This document shows positions 22,480 to 32,994 of a stretch of DNA of 64,000 bases, one piece after another; position 1 is the stretch's first letter, and each line of letters opens with the position of its first letter. The stretch comes from Avena insularis (taxonomy: Eukaryota; Streptophyta; Magnoliopsida; Poales; Poaceae): contig CM042685.1 in assembly GCA_023614405.1 (NCBI GenBank), positions 232,541,661 through 232,605,660 of the forward strand, read 5' to 3'. The notes beneath the pieces are model-generated. The model saw only the letters and a program-made list of their open reading frames with translations, did no database searches and was not told the origin of the DNA. A program made the translations under genes and the position numbers.

Positions 22480-25400
22480 TGGAGGCAATGTCGGTGGGAT
22501 TCCAGGGCACCGGGATTCAGTGGAACGGCCGTGGCTCACCGGGGGCGCGAAAGTCACGCTCCAGGTCCACGTAGGTGCCAATCTTCACCCCACAGGACTG
22601 GATCGACGGAATGCTAACACGAAGGCCCTCATAGCTCGTCCCAAGATGGAAGCTACGAGTGAGCACACTAAGATCATCACCCGGGTACCACGACTTCACC
22701 AGGGATAGGGCCATCTCCACTTCGCCTCGGGTAGCCCATTCCTTCTAGATCTCCAACACGTCGATGCCCTTGGACAAGGCAACAGCTAGGCTGGCAATGT
22801 CATGCAGATCGCCCGTGTCCGGCCAGATGTAGTGAAAGAGGTCGTTGCCAACGGCACGAAGGCCATTTCTCTCTTCCGCCAATACCTTAACCAAGTCGAG
22901 GGCAGTCAGGTCGCGGCCAGCCTCCTCCTTGGGCAGCTTTTCCAGATCCATTTCGGTCGACTTAGGGTAATGAGCTGCAATCAAGGGTAGAGCTGAATGG
23001 TCAGACCAGATTCAACCAACCATGATACAATGGAGGAGGGAAGTTGAAGAACTTACTGACAACCATCTCCGAGACGCTCTGGAGGTGCTAAACCAGCTCC
23101 GCATCCTGGGAGCAGAGAGTCTTGATCGTCTCCTCCTGTTGGGTGGAGATCGTCTCAAAATTCTTCAGTGCCTCCGCCCGGATGTCAGCTGCTTTCTTGC
23201 CCCTCTCCACGCTAACCTCAAGTTGATGCTTGGCTGCGGCCAGTTGGTCGAACTGCGCTTGCCGCACCTTGTTCGACTCTTTCAGTCGGGCAACCTCAGC
23301 TTTGAGGCGCTCCACCTTCTCCTTGTCCTGGATCATGGTTGTAGGAGGATACCCGATGGTCAACAAAAAGCAGGAAAATGGAGCCAATCGTCAAGATAGG
23401 TCAGAAGAAGCAATCTTACGGCCTAGATCCTGGGTGTTCTTCACCGACTCTGCAAAATCTCTCTACAGCAATAAAACGAATAAGCAACGGAACTACAAAC
23501 CGGCTGGAAGAATAGAAGATGTTGGGGGGAATCACATACCTCCATCAAGACAGATAATTTTTTGGCCTCGCCAAGGCCCTTATTCATTCCCTCAACCAGG
23601 TGGCGAACCTGGTTGAGTGCGACAGGTGCCGCGCCCGAGAGCTGGGCGAGGATCGCACCCGATGTCAGCACAGTCGGATCTGGCCTCGAGCCGGTGACGA
23701 CAACCTCGTCATCATCAGTATCCGCACCCGAAGGCGCGGCCACCACCAACTCCCTCCCAACCGACGCAGAAGCACCCGGCTGGCCGCCGCCTTGAGCCAG
23801 ACGCTTACCTCCTCCGTCACCTCTGTGATGGCCGGGCTGTGAGCCCAGCCGGAGCATCGCTCGGGAGTTCACACCAGCTCAGATGAAGGAGGGGTCTCGG
23901 GGTCTTGTGCGACCATGGAACATGCCCAGCCACGAGGACAGGCGCTGATCACGGCAGCCCCGTGGTCGGAGAACCCTGAGGAGCCCTAGGCGGGGACGGC
24001 GCGGCAGGCGCAGCCGGTGCGGGTGCAGCCGACGACCTCACCACCTCATCAATCGGCGGAGGAGGGGGAGGAGCAACGACGGCAGTGTCACCATCGCCAA
24101 GCGACATCGCCTCGCTGCACAGAACGAAGAGTAAGAAAAAACACCAACAGACCCACAGAACAACAAGAGAGATGCAGGGAGGACTCTGACCCAACGACGG
24201 ATGGTGGAGCAACGACTTGGTGCCCCGGCGCGTCCTTTTCTGTTCAACTGGATCAGGCGCGACAACAGGTGCCGTCCTCTTTCCCCGGGATTTTGTCGCG
24301 GGTTTATCTCGGCCGCCCTCTTTGTCGGTGACATCGACTGCAACAAAAACAAGGCCTCAAATCACAACCTAACGAGCTAGGACAAAAGAAGGAGCTGCAG
24401 CCGACAACTTACCATGAGGATCCGAGGGGTCGTCGTCCGCCCGGACGGGAAACCCTTCAGGCTTCGTCTAGGGGTACTTCTTCGGCTTCTTGTCCGCCAA
24501 GAAGGACTGAAGCGGGAAGTCGCCCATACAATCCTCGGCTAGCTGCGCCGTGAGCAACTACTCAAAAAGGGGAGCATAAGGCACCCAAGGGAAGCTAACA
24601 ACGATGAAGAAAAAATGCAAGACAACCAGAGGATAACTCACCCGAGGCGGCAGGCGGCCGCGATGGTACGGCGGGAAGGAGTACGCCCAGGTTGCCTCCA
24701 CGCGGAACTTGGAGATCATGGAAATCCAGTTTCGCAGGTCCTGGTAGGGCACATCCTTCCGCGACGTCCTCGCCGGGTCATCGGCGGTCGACAAATGGCA
24801 CATCTTGTGCGACCGCTTCTGCAGCGGAAGCACGCGACGCGCCATCCAGGATAGCGCGATGTCCCGGGTGGTGAGCCGCTCTGTCTCCACCATCGCCTCC
24901 ACCCGGGCGGCCATCCGGTCGAGGTCCGCCGCCGCGCCCATGCTCTTCGTCGTCCAGCCCTTCTGCGTAGAAGGAACATTGAAAAATGGAGGGAGCCAGA
25001 TCCAGTCCACCTCTATGGCATTGCTCACATAAAAATATGAGCACTGCCACAGCTTGACGGTGTCCGGAAGCTTGAACCGCGGCATCGGTGAGGAGGGCTT
25101 TGGATAGATGGCGCAGCAGCCCGTCTGCGTTAGTGGGCCGTCCTTGGCGGTGTTCTGGGTCTTGAAGTGGAAGAACTTGAGGAAGTTCGCCACCTCAGGC
25201 CATACCCCGAGGTAGGACTCGTAGCAGGCCACATGGTGCGCTAGCTGCGTGATGGCGTTCGCGCCGAGGTGGTGGAGCTGAAGGTCGAAGAAGACAAACA
25301 GTTGAAGGAGGAAGGGGCTAATGGGGAGTCCAAAGCCACAGACGAAATGCGCCAGGAAGATGATGCGCTCCCCCGGTTGAGGGTCCGACACCCGCTCCCC

Positions 25401-25560
25401 CCTCCGGCGCAAGCCGATGCTTCACAAGCATCGACGAGGGAAGAAATCTCCCTCGCTGATACTTGTAGACGAGGTCATCCGTGACGAACGACCCACACCA
25501 GCCCCCGCGCTGCTCCGGCAACATCTCTGCATAAGAGGTGGCCGTGGTGAATGATGCGTG
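22480..25560 (-). pseudogene. Tat antisense gene (transposase_28 / 'gypsy-type transposon' family), decayed
   Basis: This is a multi-exon-looking gene opposite to the element, like the antisense genes of Grande and other Tat elements. The first part (25524-25318, then 25412-24558 after a frameshift) reads WCGSFVTDDLVYKYQRGRF, then ERIIFLAHFVCGFGLPISPF and LGVWPEVANFLKFFHF, which I recognise as the Pfam 'putative gypsy type transposon' domain. Smaller exon-like pieces follow on the minus strand: NQVRHLVEGMNKGLGEAKKL (about 23630-23545), RDFAESVKNTQDLG (about 23465-23420), a coiled-coil exon (23330-23088, DKEKVERLKAEVARLKESNK) and AAHYPKSTEMDLEKLPKEEA to 22480. Plausible GT/AG borders flank the pieces. 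An in-frame TAG near 22747 and the early frameshift indicate decay. Function is unknown. Confidence 0.75.
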
Positions 25561-26181
25561 GCGGCTCCAGCGGCAACAAGGAGAAAGGGCGCAAGAAGTA
25601 AGGTGCGTTGGAAGAATAGGAGAAGATGACCCGGAGGACGAAGAAGTGTAGGCATCGCTCCCCTCCAGAGCCCTATTTATCCCTGCGGGGCGGTACCTTC
25701 ACCCTTTCGGTTTCCACGTGACGCGTGGCCACGAGGCACCCCGGCCGCACGGCGTTACGGCTTCGGATCGTTTGTGCCATCATAACCACCACAAAAGGTC
25801 CACGGGCGTTATCGGGAGACGAGGCGTGCGCGCTCGCCCCGAGAAACCGCTACCACATCTTGCGTGCGCAGTTGCCAAAGACCGACACAGCGACGCGGAA
25901 GTCCAACTGACGCGACGTGCGCTAGAGCGGCAACCGTGGATGACGACATCACCTACATCACCAGGCCAACGTTTCGTCTCCAGCTACGCTAGTCGGTTCC
26001 TGCCTTCGCTGTTCACACCCAGTGGGCGGCCATCGATTCCGTAGCCGGTTAAATCCAGCCGGAAAGCAAAAAGCAAAAGCAAAAGCTGTAGCCGGATGCA
26101 GCCGTACAACTACGCGTAGATTTCAAAGAGAGCACGCAAGACCTTACCCACCAGCCAAGTCCATACGCGCTCGGGGACTAG
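25561..26181 (+). other. Tat 3' region ending at the polypurine-like tract
   Basis: No sense gene is seen. On the minus strand this would be the promoter and leader of the antisense gene ('ctatttatccc' at 25672 reads as a TATA-like gggataaatag on that strand). The last bases before the 3' LTR, 'gctcggggactag', are the likely plus-strand primer. Confidence 0.45.
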
Positions 26182-27033
26182 TGTCGGGGGAATGACCCGC
26201 GGGTGGGAAAAGCCAGGCACAAATAGGCCGGCTCCAGAAGGAGTAGGCCGCCTGGCCCTCAAGAACAGCAACTCCAGCTGGTTGGCCAATACCGCCTGGC
26301 TGGGCTTACCGTTTTCCCGGCTGGCCCGTCTAGCCGGAAGCCAGAAGAATCGGCCTGGTGACCGCTTCCACCTGGCTCACCTCGGATTCGATGGAGAGCT
26401 CGGAGGGACTGATGCTCCCTTGCGGGGTACGCCTCTGTCCCTCCCTCGTTATCAGACAGGCTGGCGTGCCGTCACGATCGGTGCTACCTGACGAAGATAA
26501 AGCAAAGTGGTCGGCTGGCTGGCCAAAGCAGTCCGAGTGACCGTTAAAGCAAGGCCGACGCCCCAAAGGAAGCCCGGGTGACGGCTAAAGAAGAGGGTGA
26601 CGATAAAAGAAGGGTGGATCGGTCACAGCCCACCGTGAGCCCGCAGCCTCAGTAAACCCATATCCAAACAGTAAACCCTAGGGCCCGATTTGTAACCTGC
26701 CCTCCTAGACCAATATGTAAGGAAGGGCAGAGCTGGGGTTCTAGGTAGGCAACAATAGAAGGATAGAAGTGCTAGCCACTAGAATTGATCTTCCTTTAGC
26801 TCTCGATAGTTGCTAAGGAAACAACTCAAGGAGCATCTGTACTGGGCATTCGCCCCCTCATATAGTTCATCTTGCAGGAGTAGGGGTGTTACCTCTCCGA
26901 GAGGGCCCCGAACCTGGGTACGTCGCTGTGTTTGCAGTTTACCGTGCCCAACCCATTGCGTGAGACACCGATTGCATCCGAGTGTCCCTTCTTATCCATC
27001 CCCAATGGCACTGCCGTGTTCCACACCACGACA
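26182..27033 (+). repeat. Tat element 3' LTR
   Basis: The LTR is 852 bp, begins tgtcgggggaatgacc and ends accacgaca. It matches the 5' LTR throughout with scattered substitutions and a few short indels, and is followed by the CAAAT duplication (27034-27038). Confidence 0.95.
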
Positions 27034-27071
27034 CAAATATAAACTTAGGGGGTAAAAGTGGAATTTACTCT

Positions 27072-27177
27072 ATTCCATAAGTGTTCGAGTTCAACAACAT
27101 TGGTTGCTGTAACACCTCATTTTGGTATATTTTTTCTATGGAGAATAGAAGTAAAACCAAACGATCGAGGGGGATAT
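27072..27177 (+). pseudogene. Ty1-copia 3' untranslated end with polypurine tract
   Basis: This is the continuation of the copia fragment interrupted at 11475. It ends in 'gatcgagggggata', a polypurine tract directly before an LTR-like TGTTGG start at 27178. Confidence 0.6.
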
Positions 27178-27560
27178 TGTTGGTTTGATTTGTCATGTTT
27201 AACTAATATAGGCAAAGTGAAATAACTCTACAAGAGACAAATAAAAGGAGAGACACCCGAACAAATCGTTTGGGGCCTCACTCATAAGTAACAACAAGCC
27301 CTAATTGGGGGCACTCTAACCAACTCATGGTTCTGTCCCTCTGTCGAATGTGCGTACTAAATCCCGAGGGGGAGGGGGGGGGGGCCTTGGCTTGCAACCT
27401 ACTGGTTAGTGGTACTACTTCCCTAGACTCCCACAGGAAGATCACGAGGATCACCATCGTGTGTTGTGACAACATTAACACTAACTCTTTATCAAGCCTG
27501 CAACGAGGAAGCTAAGATGTTCATCGCAATTACGTGTAAGCTAATTCTAATCCATTTGTA
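27178..27560 (+). repeat. Probable Ty1-copia 3' LTR (decayed)
   Basis: It starts tgttggtttgatttgtc right after the polypurine tract, as copia LTRs do. It contains a G homopolymer (27367-27384). The far end is not defined and no matching 5' LTR is visible in the window, so the length is a guess. Confidence 0.45.
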
Positions 27561-28033
27561 GATGATGATTAGGTGCACTGTTAGGTGATCAGTGTATGTC
27601 TAAGTCAATCCATTGCATAATTATGTATAACAGGATTAACCGGTACTATAATGGTTTCAAATTAATTGAGTCTCTAGCTTTATCTTTAGTCAAACTCTTT
27701 TAAGTTTGACCCAACATCAAATTAGTTTCATCATATTCATTTTTTTGATAATCAATACTACGATATATTTATAGTAGCGAATAGTACATGATAGAAATAC
27801 ATAGACGGTTTCCAACGATTACAAAATAAAGTCATAATAAAAATAAGCAAAAGAACTTCACCTATAAATCGGTTTAAAGAAGTTAGGATTTGACCAAATT
27901 TTAGAACGGAGAGGGTACAGGTGGGCTCCACCTCATCCTCTCTCCCTCCTCCGCACCCAGAATCCCCGACGACTCCACTCCGCTCGCTCCAGTCTCTCTC
28001 TCACCCAAACAGTAGTCCGCGGCGGCCGGCGCG
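27561..28033 (+). other. Upstream region of the CYP97C gene
   Basis: 27640-27915 is AT-rich and ends 'acggagagggtaca', which resembles a decayed Stowaway end. Its partner end is not convincing. 27920-28033 is C/T-rich ('ctctctccctcctccgc', 'ccagtctctctctcaccc'), typical of a grass 5' leader. No clear TATA box is seen. Confidence 0.45.
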
Positions 28034-28522
28034 ATGCCCTACGCGGCATTCGCCTCCGCCTTCGCGGCGCCTCCCCCCTGGGCCCCACGACCGCGTCCTC
28101 GCCACGTCAGCCTCCGGCTGCCCCCGCCAAGGAGCAGCAGCAACAACGGCGGCGGCGGGGGAGGGGACAAGCCCACCACGTCGTGGGTCAGTCCCGACTG
28201 GCTCACGTCACTATCTCGATCGTTGCTCGGCCGGGGGAACGACGACTCGGGGATCCCCATCGCGTCCGCCAAGCTCGACGACGTGCAGGACCTCCTCGGG
28301 GGCGCGCTCTTCCTCCCGCTCTTCAAGTGGTTCCGCGAGGAAGGGCCTGTCTACCGACTCGCCGCGGGGCCACGCGACTTCGTCATCGTCAGCGACCCCG
28401 CCGTAGCCAAGCACGTCCTCCGCGGGTACGGCACGCGATACGAGAAGGGGCTCGTCGCCGAGGTCTCCGAGTTCCTATTTGGCTCCGGTTTCGCCATTGC
28501 TGAGGGAGCGCTCTGGACGGTG

Positions 28523-28590
<68 letters not shown>

Positions 28591-31500
28591 CGGCTGAACG
28601 GAAATAATGGATGCCTCGTGATTATATTGTTCTGTGGCGAGAAGTGTCGGAGAAATTGCATAATTATCTAGTATCGTTCTTGTGCATGTTTTTTGGTTTT
28701 CTAGTAAATTATTATTATTATGCATTATCCGAAGGATCAAGGGCGCACGAAAACTTGCTTCGATAGATTTATCACTAGTATAATCTATACCTATATGCTC
28801 TACAAGTCTGCATATATTATTACAATGCTAAACCACTTTTTTTTTTCTGAAATGGGGGAAGATCGCCCCGGCCTCTGCATCCAAGAGATGCACACAGCCT
28901 GTTTCTAAACCAGTTATTTAGAAAAAATCACAAAAGTTTCAGACTTGCTAGTGATAAAGCAGCTATTCAGACTTGCTAGCGAGTTTTATTCTGGGTCGGT
29001 GTTACAATATTCACTGATATACTCTCTAGTACTTGGTGTAGCCCCTTCCAATATGATTTCAGACTATAGGTGCTGGGCTGGACATGATGGTCAAGATTCT
29101 CAAAGACGACGATTTGTACTCGGATCAAAGATTACTTTATATATACTTCCTCCGGCCCATATTAATTGACTCAAATTTGTCCAGATTTAAATGAACCTAG
29201 ACACTATTTAGTATATAGGTTCATCTAAATTTTGACAAATCAAAGTCAATTAATATGGATCGGAGGGAGTATGTAAAACAACACTCGGGACTTCTTAGAT
29301 CTTTGATAATCGGAACATGACTCTCAATCTCCTTTCTCTGTTGTATTTGTGAATTAGTGAACTTTATTAGCCTTCTTCAGAAATCGGAACCCATGGGGAC
29401 ACTCAGTAGTCATTAGTTCCTATTTTCTAGTAAGGAGCAATGCCTGCGCATTTTGAAGGCTTCTTGCTTCTAATTCGCATGAATTGGATTTCGAGTTTTC
29501 TTTACCTCCCTCTCTTGTTTGTCTATTAATCCTTTTTTACTTACTACTAACCTGGCCTATTTCAGGTGAGACGTAGAGCAGTTGTACCATCTCTACACAA
29601 AAGATTTCTCTCAGTGATGGTTGATAAAGTATTTTGTAAATGTGCTGAGAGATTAGTGGATAAGCTTGAGACATATGCTTTGAGTGGTGAACCTGTTAAT
29701 ATGGAAGCGAGGTTTTCTCAAATGACTCTAGATGTGATTGGTTTGTCCTTGTTCAACTACAACTTTGACTCCCTCACATCAGATAGTCCTGTTATTGATG
29801 CTGTTTACACCGCACTCAAAGAAGCAGAGGCTCGTTCAACAGATCTTTTACCATATTGGCAGGTAGCTTCTTTCATCATGTTACATTCCTAATTTTGGAT
29901 CTCTGGTTGACTTTGCTCTTGCTAACTCGCAAAAGGAAAGAATTGCATAACTGATGTCTGAATGTGATCCTTGTTTGGTTTTGACAGATTGATTTGCTGT
30001 GCAAGATTGTTCCTAGACAGATAAAAGCAGAAAAGGCAGTTAACACAATAAGGAATACTGTTGAAGAGCTAATTACAAAGTGCAAGGCGATTGTAGATGC
30101 TGAAAATGAACAGATTGACGGCGATGAATATGTAAATGAGGCAGATCCTAGCATCCTGCGGTTCTTACTTGCTAGCCGTGAAGAGGTAGTTTAGCTTATC
30201 CTGAGCTAAAGCAATCTTTGATGACAATTGCCTATTATTCCCGTTGATATTTCTACTGGTAGGAAGTTACCCTCATTTCATATAAATCTCGGAACTAATC
30301 TTATTTTGTTATTATTCAGGATTTTCACCCTTACCTTGTGATGACTTCTTTTATTATTCATTTATTTGTGCAATAGTTCATTATCTATAATCAGTTACTG
30401 AACCATCATGCATCTGAGTGTTCAGCTGATCAATGTTGCTAGTGTCAGTTCAACTGAATTATAGGATACGGAAAGCAGGTTTGATTCTGCAGCAGTTCTT
30501 GACATCCTATTCCGATCGCAGCTCGAAAATTTATGCATAAAAAATGTTATATTTACCATAGAACTTTTTTAAGAATCTCATAATCCATATTTTGTTTGGT
30601 TTGAATACTTCCTTTTTAAGGGACTCCCCTACTATTTCCCAGTCAAACATACTTCAAACCTCATTCAATGTGTACTGCCTGCCTTACTCCTAAATTTAAG
30701 TTAGCAGAGCACAATGAATCTATCTGGTACAAGTGGGCCTACCCTTGGCATTTGCTCATACCTCATAGTTACAGGCATTTCCTTCTCATTTTTATAAGGA
30801 TTCTTGAAATTTTCCATGCGAATTTATTCCTTTTTTTCTGGGGGGTTCTGTTCGCGGCTCTGCCAAAGATTTAGTCTTTTTGCCAAATTTCGTCAATTTA
30901 TATGTCACAGTATATGCTTTTGGTTCTAAATCATCTGTTCTGTTCTTGCTTGCAATGTTTGCTATTGATTCTCTGTTTCGCTATTTATGTTAGATTCTTT
31001 TCTTTATATGACCCAGGTCAACAGTTTGCAGTTACGGGATGATCTATTGTCAATGTTAGTTGCTGGTCATGAAACAACAGGCTCTGTACTCACATGGACT
31101 ATTTATCTTCTCAGTAAGGTACTCCACTCTATTTTCGCCAAATGATATATATGAAGTCAAGTCACAAATAATAAGCAACACATTACTTAAATTATCACTT
31201 TAATATCCGTTGACTGCTCAGTATTACACTGCTGAAGGATCCAGCAGCACTAAGGAGAGCTCAAGATGAGGTAGATCGTGTTCTACAAGGTAGACTCCCC
31301 AGATATGAAGATGTAAAAGAGCTGAAGTACTTGATGCGCTGTATCAATGAGTCTATGCGGCTATACCCACATCCTCCTGTAACTCCTTGTGCTTCAGAGT
31401 TCAGACAAGCAACTTCAGAGTTAGTTTTGGTTACTCAAGGACGCTTTATTAACAGGTGCTGATACGGCGTGCACTAGTTGATGATGTGCTTCCTGGAAAC

Positions 31501-32994
31501 TATAAGGTTAAGGCTGGTCAAGATGTTATGATTTCCGTGTACAATATACACAGATCACCTGAGGTACATTTTTCCATCTGAATATGCTCTGTGCTCTGTT
31601 GACTGATATTTTTTAAGCTCTGTATATCAACTATTCTGCATAGTGAAATATGGCTATCTATGTCTAGGCTTTTTTACCAGAAATTTGTAGGGTTACTCAG
31701 TGATTTGTGAACCATTACCTACTAGTTAAATAGCTTGTGTGTGTAGGGCATTGATGCAACCAACACTGATGATATTATGGATTTATGGTACCAAACTACC
31801 ATTTTGCACAATGGAGTGATAACATGATTTAAGTGACATTCTTACCATGATAAATTTTTGGGAGGTTGATAAAACTTGAAGTAGTCCGTCTGCTGCAGAA
31901 CCTTTGTCCATATGATATTGTTGTGTTCTGGCAATGTCTGAGCATGAACAAAATGCTATTGTTCCAATATTCAATCGTTGCAATCATTCTTCTTTTGTTC
32001 CTATTGCGAAGGTATGGGACAGAGCAGATGAATTCGTTCCAGAGAGATTTGATTTGGAGGGACCCATTCCAAACGAGTCAAACACCGATTTCAGGTCACA
32101 ACATAACATTAAGCTAGTACATTCTTTTATCCTATCATTAATATGGCCCATTTATGGTCAATTGATTTTTATAGTCTTGCAAAATGGTTAAATTATTTTG
32201 TGCTCCCATCACCTCTTTTGCAGGTTTATCCCTTTCAGTGGAGGTCCTCGAAAATGTGTTGGAGATCAGTTTGCTCTGCTAGAAGCAATTGTGGCACTTG
32301 CAATCGTTGTACAGAAGATGGACATCCAGCTTGTGCCAGATCAAAAAATCAACATGACCACTGGGGCTACTATCCATACCACTAACGTAAGAAATCATGC
32401 TATTTGTGTTTACTATGCTATTACTTCCAGTGTCTTGCTCATGGATCAAGATGCTTTCAGTTTGTAATGGACCTATAAACTATAACAAACACTGGTACTC
32501 ACGAGTAGACTATGCAAGATGACAGAATAGTTGATTTTGTTCACCATGGTCTTAGTTAGAAATTTGCCTATATCAATTTTAGAGTTGGTTGACAGTTCCC
32601 AGATAATGCCCGTCCACTGTCAAGCACATGGCTCAAAATATTAAGTTTCAAACACTAGAAATAACTTTTGATTAAATTCAGAAAGTCTGGTGAAATGGTA
32701 ATCCGGAGCTTGAGTCACCTTTTCCCCACAAAGAGTGAAAGATAAAAGGACAAAAGCTGCTGTAGTCATCCATGCAGTCTTGTGATTACTTGAATGGGCA
32801 GCCACGGTGCCATTACTAAAAAAATGCATGTTTCTGATCAACTGAGACCAAGCTTCGCTTCATTCCTTTGGCTGGGTTACATTTTCTATGTCAGATCTGA
32901 AATTACAATTCACAAAATTTCTTTTCTACAGGGACTGTATATGAATGTAACTCTGCGTAAAGTTCAACAAGAATCTGATTTAGCACTGAGGTAA
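28034..32994 (+). CDS. LUT1: Cytochrome P450 CYP97C, carotenoid epsilon-ring hydroxylase (LUT1 type), 9 exons
   Basis: This plastid P450 adds the hydroxyl to the epsilon ring of alpha-carotene/zeinoxanthin, giving lutein. Exons: 28034-28519, 29566-29862, 29988-30185, 31017-31118, 31238-31378, 31456-31563, 32012-32094, 32224-32386, 32932-32994. All introns are GT-AG, all phase 0 except intron 7 (phase 2) and intron 8 (phase 0 after it). The product is 546 residues, close to Arabidopsis LUT1. Residues 1-45 (Ala/Pro/Arg/Ser-rich) look like a transit peptide. P450 marks are the I-helix AGHETT (343-348), ExxR as ESMR (399-402), PERF (454-457) and the heme loop [10 protein letters not shown] (476-485, Cys483). 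[32 protein letters not shown] and [18 protein letters not shown] match the CYP97C subfamily rather than CYP97A or B. The frame is intact. A different last exon is possible: AG|GTAAAT at 32989-32990 could splice to 33165, giving a short SGSR ending. Confidence 0.93.
28525..28587 (+). repeat. (CT)31 microsatellite at the intron 1 splice donor
   Basis: An uninterrupted CT run of about 63 bases starts five bases after the GT of intron 1 (donor at 28520). On the other strand it is a GA run. Confidence 0.97.
28588..29145 (+). other. CYP97C intron 1, first part
   Basis: Non-coding. 28833-28905 ('tttttttttctgaaatggggg...aagagatgcacacagcc') looks like a dispersed grass repeat end, family not assigned. 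The remainder shows nothing recognisable. Confidence 0.5.
29146..29269. mobile_element. Stowaway MITE in CYP97C intron 1
   Basis: The ends cttcctccggcccatattaa and ttaatatggatcggagggag are inverted matches, flanked by TA on both sides (29144-29145 and 29270-29271). The element is 124 bp and almost completely self-complementary, as expected of a Tc1/mariner-related Stowaway. It lies wholly inside intron 1 and does not touch splice sites. Confidence 0.93.
29270..29565 (+). other. CYP97C intron 1, last part
   Basis: AT-rich intron sequence ending in the acceptor 'ctatttcag' (29565). No further feature is seen. Confidence 0.6.
30186..31016 (+). other. CYP97C intron 3
   Basis: 831 bases of T-rich intron between GAG|GTAGTT and CCCAG|GTCAAC. 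No repeat or gene is recognised, and the 68-residue frame at 30668-30874 has no coding character. Confidence 0.8.

Larger units (their letters stand above)
13235..27033 (+). mobile_element. Ty3-gypsy LTR retrotransposon, Tat lineage, full length with insertion
   Basis: The element is 13.8 kb and flanked by the 5-bp duplication CAAAT. The order is 5' LTR, primer site, gag, protease, reverse transcriptase, RNase H, a second (archaeal-type) RNase H, integrase, a 5-kb 3' region with tandem repeats and an antisense gene, polypurine-like tract and 3' LTR. The second RNase H and the antisense gene are marks of the plant Tat group (RIRE2/Grande-like). It has in-frame stops and frameshifts in every domain and a hAT-like insertion in reverse transcriptase, so it cannot make its own proteins. 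The two LTRs differ at scattered sites (roughly one base in fifteen to twenty by eye), so it is not a very recent insertion. Confidence 0.93.
11476..27071. mobile_element. Long-TIR DNA element (Mutator-like?), host of nested insertions
   Basis: The left end (11476-11610: agagtaaattctattttttacccc...) is the inverted counterpart of sequence at 13150-13229 plus 27039-27071, ending gggggtaaaagtggaatttactct. The right terminal repeat is therefore itself split by the gypsy element at 13235-27033. Each inverted repeat is about 120-130 bp. Flanks are ATTGCAT (11469-11475) and ATTCCAT (27072-27078), a near-match that could be a decayed target duplication. Without nested insertions the element is only about 0.9 kb and shows no transposase. 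Long inverted repeats suggest Mutator-like, but the superfamily is an inference. Confidence 0.65.

Noticed and set aside
24558..25412. 284-residue minus-strand frame, first taken as a host gene
   Set aside because: It carries the 'gypsy-type transposon' domain and lies inside the Tat element between its LTRs, so it belongs to the element's antisense gene.
30668..30874. 68-residue frame in the CYP97C region considered as an extra exon
   Set aside because: It lies within intron 3 and does not match any part of the P450 fold. Exons 3 and 4 join in frame without it.
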